64,000 nucleotides of DNA from JANRLT01 sp041736895 (GTDB lineage Bacteria > Planctomycetota > Planctomycetia > Pirellulales > JALHPA01): the NCBI GenBank assembly GCA_041736895.1, contig JBGSSS010000213.1:54067-118066 (forward strand), read 5' to 3'. Shown here one piece after another: positions 41,101 through 50,334 of this stretch. Each line of letters starts with the position of its first letter. Positions within the stretch are counted from its first letter, which is position 1. The translations under genes were made by a program, and so were the position numbers. The notes under the pieces are model-generated. The model saw nothing but the letters and a program-made list of their open reading frames with translations. It had not been told where the DNA came from and made no database searches.

Positions 41101-41614
41101 GCCACTGATTAGCGCTGATGAATGCTGATTTTCACTGATCTGAATACTACTGATTGTTTGTTGGGTGTGATTTTCTATCGTTTGTGAAGACACGGCGTTT
41201 GAATTCAGGTTTTTCGCCGAAATTCATCAGCAAGCCAACTTCGATGGGTGTCGCACGCAGATAGTTGAGCAATTGCACTTCGTGGCGGCTGTGAAATTTC
41301 TCAACTGACTTGAGTTCGATGATGATTTTCTGGTTAACGACGAGATCCGCGAAGTATTCACCAACAAATTCGCCTTCGAAATAAACCGCAACGGGCTCTT
41401 GTTGCAATACTTCAAAACCGCGTTTGCGTAGCGTAATCGCTAATGAGTTTTCATAGATCTTCTCGATGAACCCAAAACCTAAGGTGTTGTATACATGATA
41501 ATAAGCCTGAATTATCTGCTCAGAAATGTCACTGTGCAGGTATTTGTTATTGAGGTTGCTCATTTGAATCTCCGATCAGTGAAAATCAGTAACAGAACAG
41601 TGGTAATCAGTGGC
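41101..41614 (-). mobile_element. Element E: GxxExxY gene between ACTGAT-iteron inverted repeats
   Basis: Left arm 41101-41140 (GCCACTGATTAGCGCTGATG...) and right arm 41574-41614 are inverses over ~40 nt; both end in CTGATTTTCACTGATC toward the gene. The hexamer spacing is about 10 bp. The element is ~514 bp and fills nearly the whole 542-bp gap between cimA and valS. The only gene inside is the GxxExxY protein. Confidence 0.75.
41147..41563 (-). CDS. GxxExxY protein (PD-(D/E)XK nuclease-like)
   Basis: 138 aa. The family motif is G31-F-I-E34-K-I-Y37 in TLGFGFIEKIYENSL. A PD-(D/E)XK-type core is visible: D73 in EYFADLVV, E83-L-K85 in KIIIELKSVE. A RecB-like Q97-x3-Y101 follows in EVQLLNYLRA. 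These are the residues of Cas4/RecB-type nucleases. Function in the cell is not known for this family, which occurs in multiple copies in many genomes. The base composition is AT-rich relative to the flanking valS and cimA coding DNA. The inverted repeats around it are shared with five gene-less elements in this window, suggesting a mobile or selfish unit. Confidence 0.85.
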   Translation of the reverse strand: MSNLNNKYLHSDISEQIIQAYYHVYNTLGFGFIEKIYENSLAITLRKRGFEVLQQEPVAVYFEGEFVGEYFADLVVNQKIIIELKSVEKFHSRHEVQLLNYLRATPIEVGLLMNFGEKPEFKRRVFTNDRKSHPTNNQ

Positions 41615-41631
41615 AAAAAAGCATTTGTATT

Positions 41632-43203
<1,572 letters not shown>

Positions 43204-43212
43204 AGCGGAGGA

Positions 43213-43246
43213 AGGGGTTGGGGATTAGGGATTGGGGGTTCGGGGA
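43213..43246. repeat. GGGATT/GGGGTT repeat before cimA
   Basis: GGGGTTGGGGATTAGGGATT then GGGGGTTCGGGG on the plus strand, starting 10 bp upstream of the cimA ATG. Similar blocks precede truB (50258) and hemL (61841). Confidence 0.75.
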
Positions 43247-43286
43247 AATGTTGCTCTTGGTTTGAACCCAGTTCGAGGGAAAGCTC

Positions 43287-43338
43287 ATTCAGCGCCAACC
43301 CAAGCCTGCGGATGGTATGCCCATCCGTAGGAGAAGCG
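43287..43338 (+). repeat. Solitary REP copy 2
   Basis: ATTCAGCGCCAACCCAAGCC, stem GCGGATGG / CCATCCGT, tail AGGAGAAGCG. Same family as 28744 and 29460. Confidence 0.8.
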
Positions 43339-43350
43339 ATTGCAATAGGC

Positions 43351-43389
43351 AAAACAAAACCCCGCGATCCATCGGCGGATCGCGGGGTT
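43351..43389 (-). terminator. Rho-independent terminator downstream of ftsK / small ORF
   Basis: Perfect 13-bp stem AACCCCGCGATCC (43358-43370) with 43377-43389; minus-strand tail TTTTGTTTT. The stem is strong. Confidence 0.85.
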
Positions 43390-43420
43390 GAAATGACTTG
43401 CAGTTAAGTTGTCAGCAAGC

Positions 43421-43513
43421 TCATCCATCCACGATCCGGCCGCGAATCGCCACTACCGCGGTAATGACGATTTTGCGAATTCGGACGGAAATGGAAAGGG
43501 GACTGGCGGACAT
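43421..43513 (-). CDS. Possible 30-aa peptide
   Basis: An ATG at 43513 opens a 30-codon frame ending in TGA. It reads MSASPLSISVRIRKIVITAV then VAIRGRIVDG. GAG lies upstream and a strong terminator follows 32 bp after the stop. It sits alone in a 514-bp gap between ftsK and cimA. It looks more protein-like than the overlapping 85-aa frame (43404-43661), but evidence is weak. Confidence 0.25.
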   Translation of the reverse strand: MSASPLSISVRIRKIVITAVVAIRGRIVDG

Positions 43514-43717
43514 TTGTAGTTTTCTCGGTTGATTTCGTTGCTATTACTTTACTTTTGGGGCGAGGGGATGTCAATGGAGACGAATTGATGCCGGGTGGCC
43601 GGGGACGAACGGAGTGAGGCCCCGGAAGAGTTGGCTTTGGAAGATTGAAAGTATTTTCCAAGGTTCCGCTTCAAACGTTCCGGGTCTTCCCGTTGGTCAG
43701 ACCCGGCCACCCAGAGT

Positions 43718-46684
43718 TCACTCATCATCTTCCTCTTCGTCATCTTCCTCTTCGTCATCTTCGTCTTCGTCATCTTCATCTTCATCGTCTGAATCGTCTG
43801 AATCGTCTTCGTCTTCATCTTCGTCGTCCGAGTAGTCGTCCCCGGCTTCGGCGCCAAACGAGTCCGACTCTTCCTCCAATTCCGAATCCTCTTCGGCTTC
43901 TTCGTCCTGCTCCTGGTCCTCGTCATAAAGGTGCGGGGCATTTTCAGGTTCGGCTTCCCACGGCGCGGATTGGGCATCCGACATCATCCCGAGTGCCAAC
44001 GCCGAACTCCCCTGCACTGCTCCGTAAGGCAAGTGGGCTGTTGGACCCGTAGTGGTTGCTGGCGCCGGGAGCGACAATGGCGTGTGCGGCGCAGGCGGCT
44101 GCTCGTTCGGCAAGCGCGTGGCGCTCCCCTTTGATTTCGACACCGGCTTCTCGCCGGGGTTCGCGCTCGCATCGCGTTCCGGCACAATGCGATTGCGCTT
44201 CGCCGGAGCGGCTGGCGGCGGGGCGGGTTCGGCATTGCCGTTGCCCATCATGTCGTTCCACTGCTCCATCGTCATCAGGATTTCGCGGGCGTTGCTGCCG
44301 TTGTATTCGCCGACGATGCCGTCTTCGGCCATGTAGTCGATCATCCGCGCGGCGCGGCCGTAGCCGACGCCGAGCGCACGCTGCAGGAGCGACACGCTGC
44401 CGCGGCCTTCGCGGAGCACCGTTTCGACCGCCGATTCATACAGGTCGTCTCGGCTCTTGATCCGCTCGCGCGCATCGCCATCGGGGGCATCCTTGGGCTT
44501 GAGCTGGACGAGTTCCTTGATGAATTCCGGCTCGGTCGTGCTGACAAAGTCAACGATCTTGTTGATCTCTTCGTCGCTGACATAAGTCCCTTGACCGCGC
44601 AGCAAACAGCTTGTCCCTGGCCAGAGGAAGAGCATATCGCCATTACCCAGCAGCTTGTCGGCTCCCATTTCGTCGAGCACAACGCGGCTGTCCGTGCGGC
44701 TCGCGACTTGGAACGCGATGCGCGCTGGCAAGTTCGACTTGATCAAGCCGGTGATGACGTCGACCGTCGGCTTTTGCGTGGCGAGGATCAAGTGGATCCC
44801 GACCGCGCGGCTTTTTTGCGCGAGGCGAATAATGTGCTGCTCGACCTCTTTGCCGGCCGTCATCATCAGGTCCGCGATTTCGTCCGCCACGATCACGATG
44901 TACGGCAGCGTCCGCGGGATGCTGGCCCACTCTTCGTCATTTTCGGGCTTCAAGCGATCCTGCAGTTCGTCTTCGCTCAGTCCGTTGTAGACGCTCATGT
45001 GGCGCACGCCGGCGCGGGCGAGCAAGGCGTACCGCTCTTCCATCTTCTCGACCGCCCACGCCAAGATCGCTTCGGCCTTGCGCATGTCGGTGACGACGGG
45101 GTGCATCAGGTGCGGCAGCGTTTTGTAACAGCTCAACTCGACCATCTTCGGGTCGATCATGAGCATCTTGACCTCGTCGGGTTTACGTGTCATTAGCATC
45201 GACGCGATGATCGTGTTCAAGCAGACAGATTTGCCGGTGCCGGTACGGCCGGCGATCAGCAAGTGCGGCATCGTCGTGAGGTCGACGATCATCGCGTTGC
45301 CCGCCACGTCTTTACCCAGGTAGATTGGGATCTTCATCTTCTTGGTTTTGCCGTCGGTTTCCTCGATCACTTCGCGGAGCCGCACAAGCTGCCGCGTGTT
45401 GTTCGGGACTTCGATGCCGACGGTGTTCTTGCCCGGGATCGGCGCGACGATGCGCACGCTTGGGACACGGAGCGCAATCGCGAGATCGTCGGAAAGCCCG
45501 GTGATCTTCGAGAGTTTCAGGCCCGCTTCGAGTTCGATTTCGTATTGGGCAATGACCGGGCCGGTTTCGATTTCCACGACCTTGACATTGAAGCCAAAGT
45601 CGAGAAAGGTTTTTTCGATTTGCTTGGCTTTGACGCGGACTTCCTTCTCGTGCTCTTCGCCGTAAACGATCTCGTTCGGCAAAAGCAGATCGATCGGCGG
45701 CAGTTCGTACTCGACAACGTCTTCCTTGCGGCTTGCGGCGTCGAGTTCTTGCATCACATTATTGCGCGCGTCTTTCTGGCCGTTGTTCTTGATGCGCGGA
45801 TTCGAAACGGGCCCGGCTTTTACCGGCAGCGCGATCGAGACAGGAGCTTCCTCGGCTTCTTCGTCGGACGATTCTTCCTCTTCGTCCTCGGCATCATCAT
45901 CTTCTTCGTCTTCGTCCTCGCCGGCATCTTCATCTTCGTCGCTGGCTTCCGGCGCGCGTTTGCCGCGGAACTTGATCGAGACCGGCGTGTCGTCCTCTTC
46001 ATCGTCGGCTTCGGCCTTTGCGGCGGCGGCCAGCGCCTTCTTCAACTCCGGCGTTTTGATCAGCGCGCCAGCCGGGCCAACTTCGACATCCGACGCGGCC
46101 ATCTTTGGGCGCTTGCTCAAAGCACGTTTGCCCACGGCGACAAAGCCGCGTGCCGGTGTGCCGAAGAGCATTGTCGCGACGCGGACCAGAATATAATCCG
46201 TACACAACAACGTCCCGGCGAGGATCGTACTAAGCGCAAGGACATAGGAACCGACGCTGGCAAAATGCGTTTCCAACCAAGCGCGACCCGACGCCCCCAG
46301 ATAGCCGCCCGGCCCAATCATCGGACCATCCCAACGCGGCGCAGCGAGCGCGGCAACTGTCGTGAACCCGGCCAGCGCCAGCGCCCAGCCAAATGCGCGC
46401 ATCCCCGGTTCGGCAATCGCGCGGCGGGCGAGGAGCAGCAAATCGATCACTACAAGCGTCGCAAGGACAAAGTACGCGCCGTAGCCCAACCCGCGGAATA
46501 AGTAATCCGCCACGAGCGCGCCGATCTTGCCGCACGCATTCTTCACCGTGGTCGGCGCGGGCCACGACGTCACGGCCGGCGGATCGCTCGCGTGGTACGT
46601 GCCGAGAGCGAGGGCCAAAAAGATACAGCCGGCCAAGAGGGCCAGCGCAAACACATCGCGCTTTGGATTGCGATCGTCAAGCAT
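43718..46684 (-). CDS. ftsK: FtsK/SpoIIIE DNA translocase with acidic tail
   Basis: 988 aa from the ATG of MLDDRNPKRDVFALALLAGC; a longer frame to 46840 adds 52 residues with no helix. Four N-terminal TM helices precede an acidic linker (EASDEDEDAGEDEDEEDDDA). The motor domain has Walker A AGRTGTGKSVCLN, Walker B YIVIVADEIADLM and EQHIIRLAQKSRAVGIHLIL. A gamma winged helix (ESAVETVLREGRGSVSLLQR) binds KOPS-like sites. Most unusually, the protein continues past gamma with Pro-rich sequence and ~75 Asp/Glu-rich residues (DDYSDDEDEDEDDSDDSDDE and further). It pumps the chromosome terminus at division. Confidence 0.95.
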   Translation of the reverse strand: MLDDRNPKRDVFALALLAGCIFLALALGTYHASDPPAVTSWPAPTTVKNACGKIGALVADYLFRGLGYGAYFVLATLVVIDLLLLARRAIAEPGMRAFGWALALAGFTTVAALAAPRWDGPMIGPGGYLGASGRAWLETHFASVGSYVLALSTILAGTLLCTDYILVRVATMLFGTPARGFVAVGKRALSKRPKMAASDVEVGPAGALIKTPELKKALAAAAKAEADDEEDDTPVSIKFRGKRAPEASDEDEDAGEDEDEEDDDAEDEEEESSDEEAEEAPVSIALPVKAGPVSNPRIKNNGQKDARNNVMQELDAASRKEDVVEYELPPIDLLLPNEIVYGEEHEKEVRVKAKQIEKTFLDFGFNVKVVEIETGPVIAQYEIELEAGLKLSKITGLSDDLAIALRVPSVRIVAPIPGKNTVGIEVPNNTRQLVRLREVIEETDGKTKKMKIPIYLGKDVAGNAMIVDLTTMPHLLIAGRTGTGKSVCLNTIIASMLMTRKPDEVKMLMIDPKMVELSCYKTLPHLMHPVVTDMRKAEAILAWAVEKMEERYALLARAGVRHMSVYNGLSEDELQDRLKPENDEEWASIPRTLPYIVIVADEIADLMMTAGKEVEQHIIRLAQKSRAVGIHLILATQKPTVDVITGLIKSNLPARIAFQVASRTDSRVVLDEMGADKLLGNGDMLFLWPGTSCLLRGQGTYVSDEEINKIVDFVSTTEPEFIKELVQLKPKDAPDGDARERIKSRDDLYESAVETVLREGRGSVSLLQRALGVGYGRAARMIDYMAEDGIVGEYNGSNAREILMTMEQWNDMMGNGNAEPAPPPAAPAKRNRIVPERDASANPGEKPVSKSKGSATRLPNEQPPAPHTPLSLPAPATTTGPTAHLPYGAVQGSSALALGMMSDAQSAPWEAEPENAPHLYDEDQEQDEEAEEDSELEEESDSFGAEAGDDYSDDEDEDEDDSDDSDDEDEDDEDEDDEEEDDEEEDDE

Positions 46685-47056
46685 CGAGGGCGAACACCAC
46701 GGTCGGGTCGGCCCAGCACTCGATAGCCCGAGAAACACGCTTGTTAGGCGGGTTGCCAAGGCGATTGCGGCGCAGGGACGACTGAGGTCAGTTGGGTGAG
46801 CGTCCTTGCCCGCCGATATTCCATTGTCTCTCGCTGACATCGGCCAAATTTGCTAGCGGACTGCAAACGCGTCGTTGCCGGCGTTGGAACTGGTGCTTGC
46901 CCGCAAGGTTTGACAGTACCGGAGTTGTAACTGATCGACTTAAACGTCACGATCATTGCAGCCGGAATTGTTGTGCGACACGCTCTGGCAACAAAAAAGC
47001 GGTTCGAGGAATTCCCTCGAACCGCTTCGCGAACATTCGATTCACTTCTGGAACGA
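46685..47056. other. Gap upstream of ftsK
   Basis: About 370 bp: the possible ftsK N-terminal extension (46685-46840), then the terminator of the downstream lipoprotein gene at 46993-47027. Nothing else recognised. Confidence 0.5.
46993..47027 (-). terminator. Rho-independent terminator of the lipoprotein gene at 47057
   Basis: Stem GCGGTTCGAGG (46999-47009) pairs with CCTCGAACCGC (47015-47025), loop of 5 nt, with six Ts on the minus strand. Distance to the stop codon is about 30 bp. Confidence 0.88.
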
Positions 47057-47962
47057 CTATTGGGATAATGTCATTGCGCCGCCAAAACCCGCCACCGCGT
47101 CAGTGATCGCTTTGTTGAATTCTTCTTGAGTCGTGGCCTTGAGCAGATTGTCGAGAACCCCTTCGGCCATGGCAGCACCGCCCATAATTTGCGGCTTCAT
47201 CTGTTTGATTTTTTCCTCCGACTTGTGAATATTTTCGGCCATTTCGTCGAGAGCCTTTGGAAATTCATCGTGCATTGCCTTGGGAACCCATTTGCCTTCG
47301 ACACGAACCATTTTTTCGGACTTGGTTTTTCCATCGGCATCCGTGATCTCGACCGTGGCTGAATCCGTGGTCACATCCTTGGCGGTGACCTTGATCTTTT
47401 TCAATTTGGCCATTTCGTCGCCAAACTTGACTGGGGTATTGCCGTATTTGGTGAGAACTGGTTCGATCGCTTTTATACGCGAGCCAATGTTGGCGAGATA
47501 CTTTTCTACGTCAAGTTTTTCGAGATCATCCTTGGTCTTGATGTCTCCTTGGAGATCGCCGAGCAAACCGGCCATCGCCGAAAGTCCTTCTTTCACTTCT
47601 TCCTTGGTCGTTTTGCCAGAAGCAATTTCACTTTTGACCATGTCCGTGCCAAGGATGAACTCTTGTTTATCGTTGAGCACTTTCACGAGCTTGCCGACGA
47701 CGCCCATCACTTTGTTATAAACTTCGGGATCCGTGTGCTCGGCGAATTCTTGGATCACAGTATTGATCTTTTTTTGGTAGCTCTCGGGCATGGCTTGCCA
47801 GATCACTTCGAATTTGCCATCGCTAACCGCTGTGGCGACGGCACCGACAGTGCCATCCGGTGTTTTTGGGATATCAATCTGCTTCGGGGCATCACCCTTG
47901 CCGCAACCGGTGAAATTGGCTGTTGCCAGCAAGCCGAGACAGAGCAAAGAATACCAACGCAT
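47057..47962 (-). CDS. Lipoprotein, first of a tandem paralogue pair
   Basis: The ATG at 47962 has AAGGAG 7 nt upstream and starts MRWYSLLCLGLLATANFTGC with lipobox NFTG-C20; 301 aa. The mature protein begins QIDIPKTPDGTVGAVATAVS and is mostly helical and acidic, ending in a Gly/Ala-rich segment. It shares conserved blocks with the next gene upstream: TPDGT, FEVxWQAxPxSYQ, EKLDVExxLANxGxR, and TxDSATVEI...VEGKWxPK. I recognise no named domain; the VEGKWVPKAMHDEF ending resembles planctomycete lipoproteins of unknown role. Confidence 0.75.
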   Translation of the reverse strand: MRWYSLLCLGLLATANFTGCGKGDAPKQIDIPKTPDGTVGAVATAVSDGKFEVIWQAMPESYQKKINTVIQEFAEHTDPEVYNKVMGVVGKLVKVLNDKQEFILGTDMVKSEIASGKTTKEEVKEGLSAMAGLLGDLQGDIKTKDDLEKLDVEKYLANIGSRIKAIEPVLTKYGNTPVKFGDEMAKLKKIKVTAKDVTTDSATVEITDADGKTKSEKMVRVEGKWVPKAMHDEFPKALDEMAENIHKSEEKIKQMKPQIMGGAAMAEGVLDNLLKATTQEEFNKAITDAVAGFGGAMTLSQ

Positions 47963-48277
47963 CGGAAATCTCCTTAAAAAATTCAGGCCGCGATTTAGCG
48001 CAGTGATTCTGTGCCAACAAAGGGGCCGCTGGAAAATCATTGGAACAATTTATGTCATAACGGATTGCCGCAACTTTTTCTAGCCTTTTGAAAAAAACGG
48101 CTGCCAAAGTGGTCTCTCATATGGCCGATTTATTTCGAAAATGAGGGGAGTTTCCCATGATAGGTAACACTCAGTTTCAAACAGATATTTGTGAGCTAGT
48201 TGTTGCCGGCTTCTACAGTCTCGGGGTTATGACTCGTGCGAAATTACTGCCTAGCAAGTTCCTGACCAATCCTGCGC
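47963..48277. other. AT-rich gap between the tandem paralogues
   Basis: About 315 bp, relatively AT-rich. No ORF with coding character, no clear hairpin beyond weak ones and no repeat family from this window was seen. It carries the promoter and RBS of the downstream paralogue. Confidence 0.45.
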
Positions 48278-49213
48278 TCAGGGGTGTTCCAAAAAGAAAA
48301 TAATCCATTCTTGTTCCCAAAAATTCATTTCGACTAAATCGAATTCCTTTTGATTTTTGGCTTTAAGCAAGCGATCGAAATCGCTTTCGAAAATTGGGGC
48401 ATAAGCAATCACTAATCCCGTAATATTGACCCCGTTTAAGATATCCGCCAGTATCGATTTATCAAGTTTTTCGAGCTCGCGTTTCCAAGAATCGGCAAAA
48501 TCTTTGGGGATCCATTTGCCCTCGACCTTGACCATCTGCACCGTATTGGTACTTTTGCCATCGCTGATTTCGACAGTCGCCGAATCGGGGGTCGATTCCT
48601 TGACCATCGCTGTGACTTTTTTCAGCTCCTCGATGTCGAAGGCAACCGGCCGATTTTTGATTGATACTCGATTCAATTCTTTGGCACGTGCACCGAGATT
48701 GGCCAGAAACTGTTCGACATCCAGTTTTTCTATTTGTTCCGGCGTCTCGATTTGTTTTTGGATGTCATCCAGCAAGCTGGAGTAAATCGGTAGTTTTAAT
48801 TTCACCTCAGCGTCTGTAATTTTGTTTTTGAGCAGCAAATCTTTCAGGCCGGGTCTGGCAACCAGCAAATCTTGTTTCGTGGCTAAAACTTGCGAGAGCT
48901 TACCAACGGCAGAAATCACATTGCTCCAAGAAGTTTTTACGTTGCGCTGTTGCAAAAGTTTTGTCTGCGGCTCGATCTGCTGGGAAAAACTCTTGAGCAA
49001 CTGTTTGACATCGGCCTGGTAGCTTGCGGGCAGCGCTTGCCAGAGCACTTCGAAATGGCCTTCGGATACTGCGGTGCAAATCGCGACGATCGTGCCGTCG
49101 GGCGTGGCGGGGATGTCGATCTTGACGGGGGGAGCGGCGTGGCTGTTTTTGCCGCTGAGCAGCAAGACGGAAAACGCCAATAACACAAGACAGAATTGTG
49201 AAGACCTTCGCAT
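48278..49213 (-). CDS. Secreted protein, second of a tandem paralogue pair
   Basis: The ATG at 49213 (MRRSSQFCLVLLAFSVLLLS) gives 311 aa. It has a signal peptide cut near SHAAPP but no lipobox cysteine, unlike its paralogue at 47057. The mature protein begins VKIDIPATPDGTIVAICTAV and shares the same conserved blocks. The C-terminus diverges (WEQEWIIFFLEHP against GGAMTLSQ). The two genes look like an old tandem duplication with one copy freed from membrane anchoring. Function unknown. Confidence 0.75.
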   Translation of the reverse strand: MRRSSQFCLVLLAFSVLLLSGKNSHAAPPVKIDIPATPDGTIVAICTAVSEGHFEVLWQALPASYQADVKQLLKSFSQQIEPQTKLLQQRNVKTSWSNVISAVGKLSQVLATKQDLLVARPGLKDLLLKNKITDAEVKLKLPIYSSLLDDIQKQIETPEQIEKLDVEQFLANLGARAKELNRVSIKNRPVAFDIEELKKVTAMVKESTPDSATVEISDGKSTNTVQMVKVEGKWIPKDFADSWKRELEKLDKSILADILNGVNITGLVIAYAPIFESDFDRLLKAKNQKEFDLVEMNFWEQEWIIFFLEHP

Positions 49214-49337
49214 GGCGAACTGCCTTTTCAATGAACTTGTTTATTGATCTGTGTTGTCATTTAGATAAAACCCTAGCCAGAAGCCTAGCAGATAATTAAT
49301 CGGTTCGCCAATTTCGACATCCGTGAAAATACTTTTG

Positions 49338-50249
49338 TCAATTCGTCGGTTCCCCAGGCAGCGGAAAAACCATTTTTGGCATCCAGCCCTGCTCGCCTTC
49401 GAATTGTAGCAAGGCGAGCAGACTCCCATCGGGCCGTAGAGCAAAGGATTCGCTGGAGATCATCTTTGGACTTGGTGTTGGGACACGTCCGTAAAGCAAT
49501 TGACCAAGGCTGCGCCCTTTTAGTATCGCGCCATACTCAACGTCGTTGAGCGTGGCTTGTGGAATGTTTGGAAACAGCGATTGTGCAGGCAGGAGATGTT
49601 TCGCGAGCGTTGCTGACGTCAATTGTTTCGGATCGACCGCGCGCTCGAGCGTTAGCGGTCCGATCGACGTGCGTACCAGTCCGGTCATGATCGCGCCGGT
49701 GCCCAGTTCGATTGCCAAGTCCCGTCCGAGTGAGCGCACGTACGTGCCGGAGCCGCAATCGATTTCCAGCTTCAAGCGCGGATACTCGTAGTCCATGATC
49801 CGCAGCCGATGAATTTCCACGGGCCGCGCGGTGAGGGTCAATTCTTGTTGCTGCCGCGCCAGGTGATACGCGCGGCGGCCATCGACTTTGACGGCCGAAT
49901 AGATCGGCGGGACTTGCGAAATCGTGCCGAGAAATTTCGGCAACGCCGCCTCGATCTCCGCGCGCGAGGGAATAGGCGCGGCTTCAATCAGCGCGATATC
50001 AGTTTCCGTATCATCCGACGGGCTGGTGACGCCGAGTTGAAACTCCGCATGGTATTGCTTGGGCAGTTCCTGAATCCGTTCGATCAGCCGCGTGATCGAC
50101 CCAATGCAAACCACCAACACGCCGCTCGCGATGGGGTCAAGCGTACCGGCATGTCCGGCTTTCTCCGGCCGGACTAAACGCTGGACAAAATCAAGTGCGT
50201 CGCGGGAGGTGATGCCGGGCGGTTTGTGGAGGGCAAGAACGCCGAGCAT
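49338..50249 (-). CDS. truB: tRNA pseudouridine(55) synthase
   Basis: The ATG at 50249 (MLGVLALHKPPGITSRDALD) gives 303 aa; the frame to 50330 adds repeat-encoded residues (FPNPQSRIPNP). The catalytic Asp is in KAGHAGTLDPIASGVLVV. IYSAVKVDGRRAYHLAR and ALDCGSGTYVRSLGRDL-like IDCGSGTYVRSLGRDLAIEL are family segments. TruB makes pseudouridine 55 in the T loop of tRNA. A C-rich repeat lies directly upstream of the start. Confidence 0.95.
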   Translation of the reverse strand: MLGVLALHKPPGITSRDALDFVQRLVRPEKAGHAGTLDPIASGVLVVCIGSITRLIERIQELPKQYHAEFQLGVTSPSDDTETDIALIEAAPIPSRAEIEAALPKFLGTISQVPPIYSAVKVDGRRAYHLARQQQELTLTARPVEIHRLRIMDYEYPRLKLEIDCGSGTYVRSLGRDLAIELGTGAIMTGLVRTSIGPLTLERAVDPKQLTSATLAKHLLPAQSLFPNIPQATLNDVEYGAILKGRSLGQLLYGRVPTPSPKMISSESFALRPDGSLLALLQFEGEQGWMPKMVFPLPGEPTN

Positions 50250-50257
50250 CTGAGAGC

Positions 50258-50296
50258 GGGGATAGGGATTCGGGATTCGGGATTGGGGATTCGGGA
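50258..50296. repeat. GGGATTCGGGATT repeat before truB
   Basis: GGGGATAGGGATTCGGGATT then CGGGATTGGGGATTCGGG. The seven G-tracts fit a G-quadruplex motif. It starts 8 nt upstream of the truB ATG. Confidence 0.8.
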
Positions 50297-50334
50297 AAAG
50301 CCCGATAAACCTTCGGAGCTTTGCAATCAATTGC

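Noticed and set aside
43404..43661. 85-aa minus-strand ORF after ftsK
   Set aside because: Pro/Arg-rich with no motif; the overlapping 30-aa frame and terminator fit better.
43614..43835. Poly-serine plus-strand ORF
   Set aside because: Mirror of the Asp/Glu-coding tail of ftsK.
45263..46501. 412-aa plus-strand ORF
   Set aside because: Antisense to ftsK.
46993..47027. tRNA T-arm-like GGTTCGAGG
   Set aside because: The stretch is one arm of a perfect terminator hairpin; no cloverleaf can be drawn around it.
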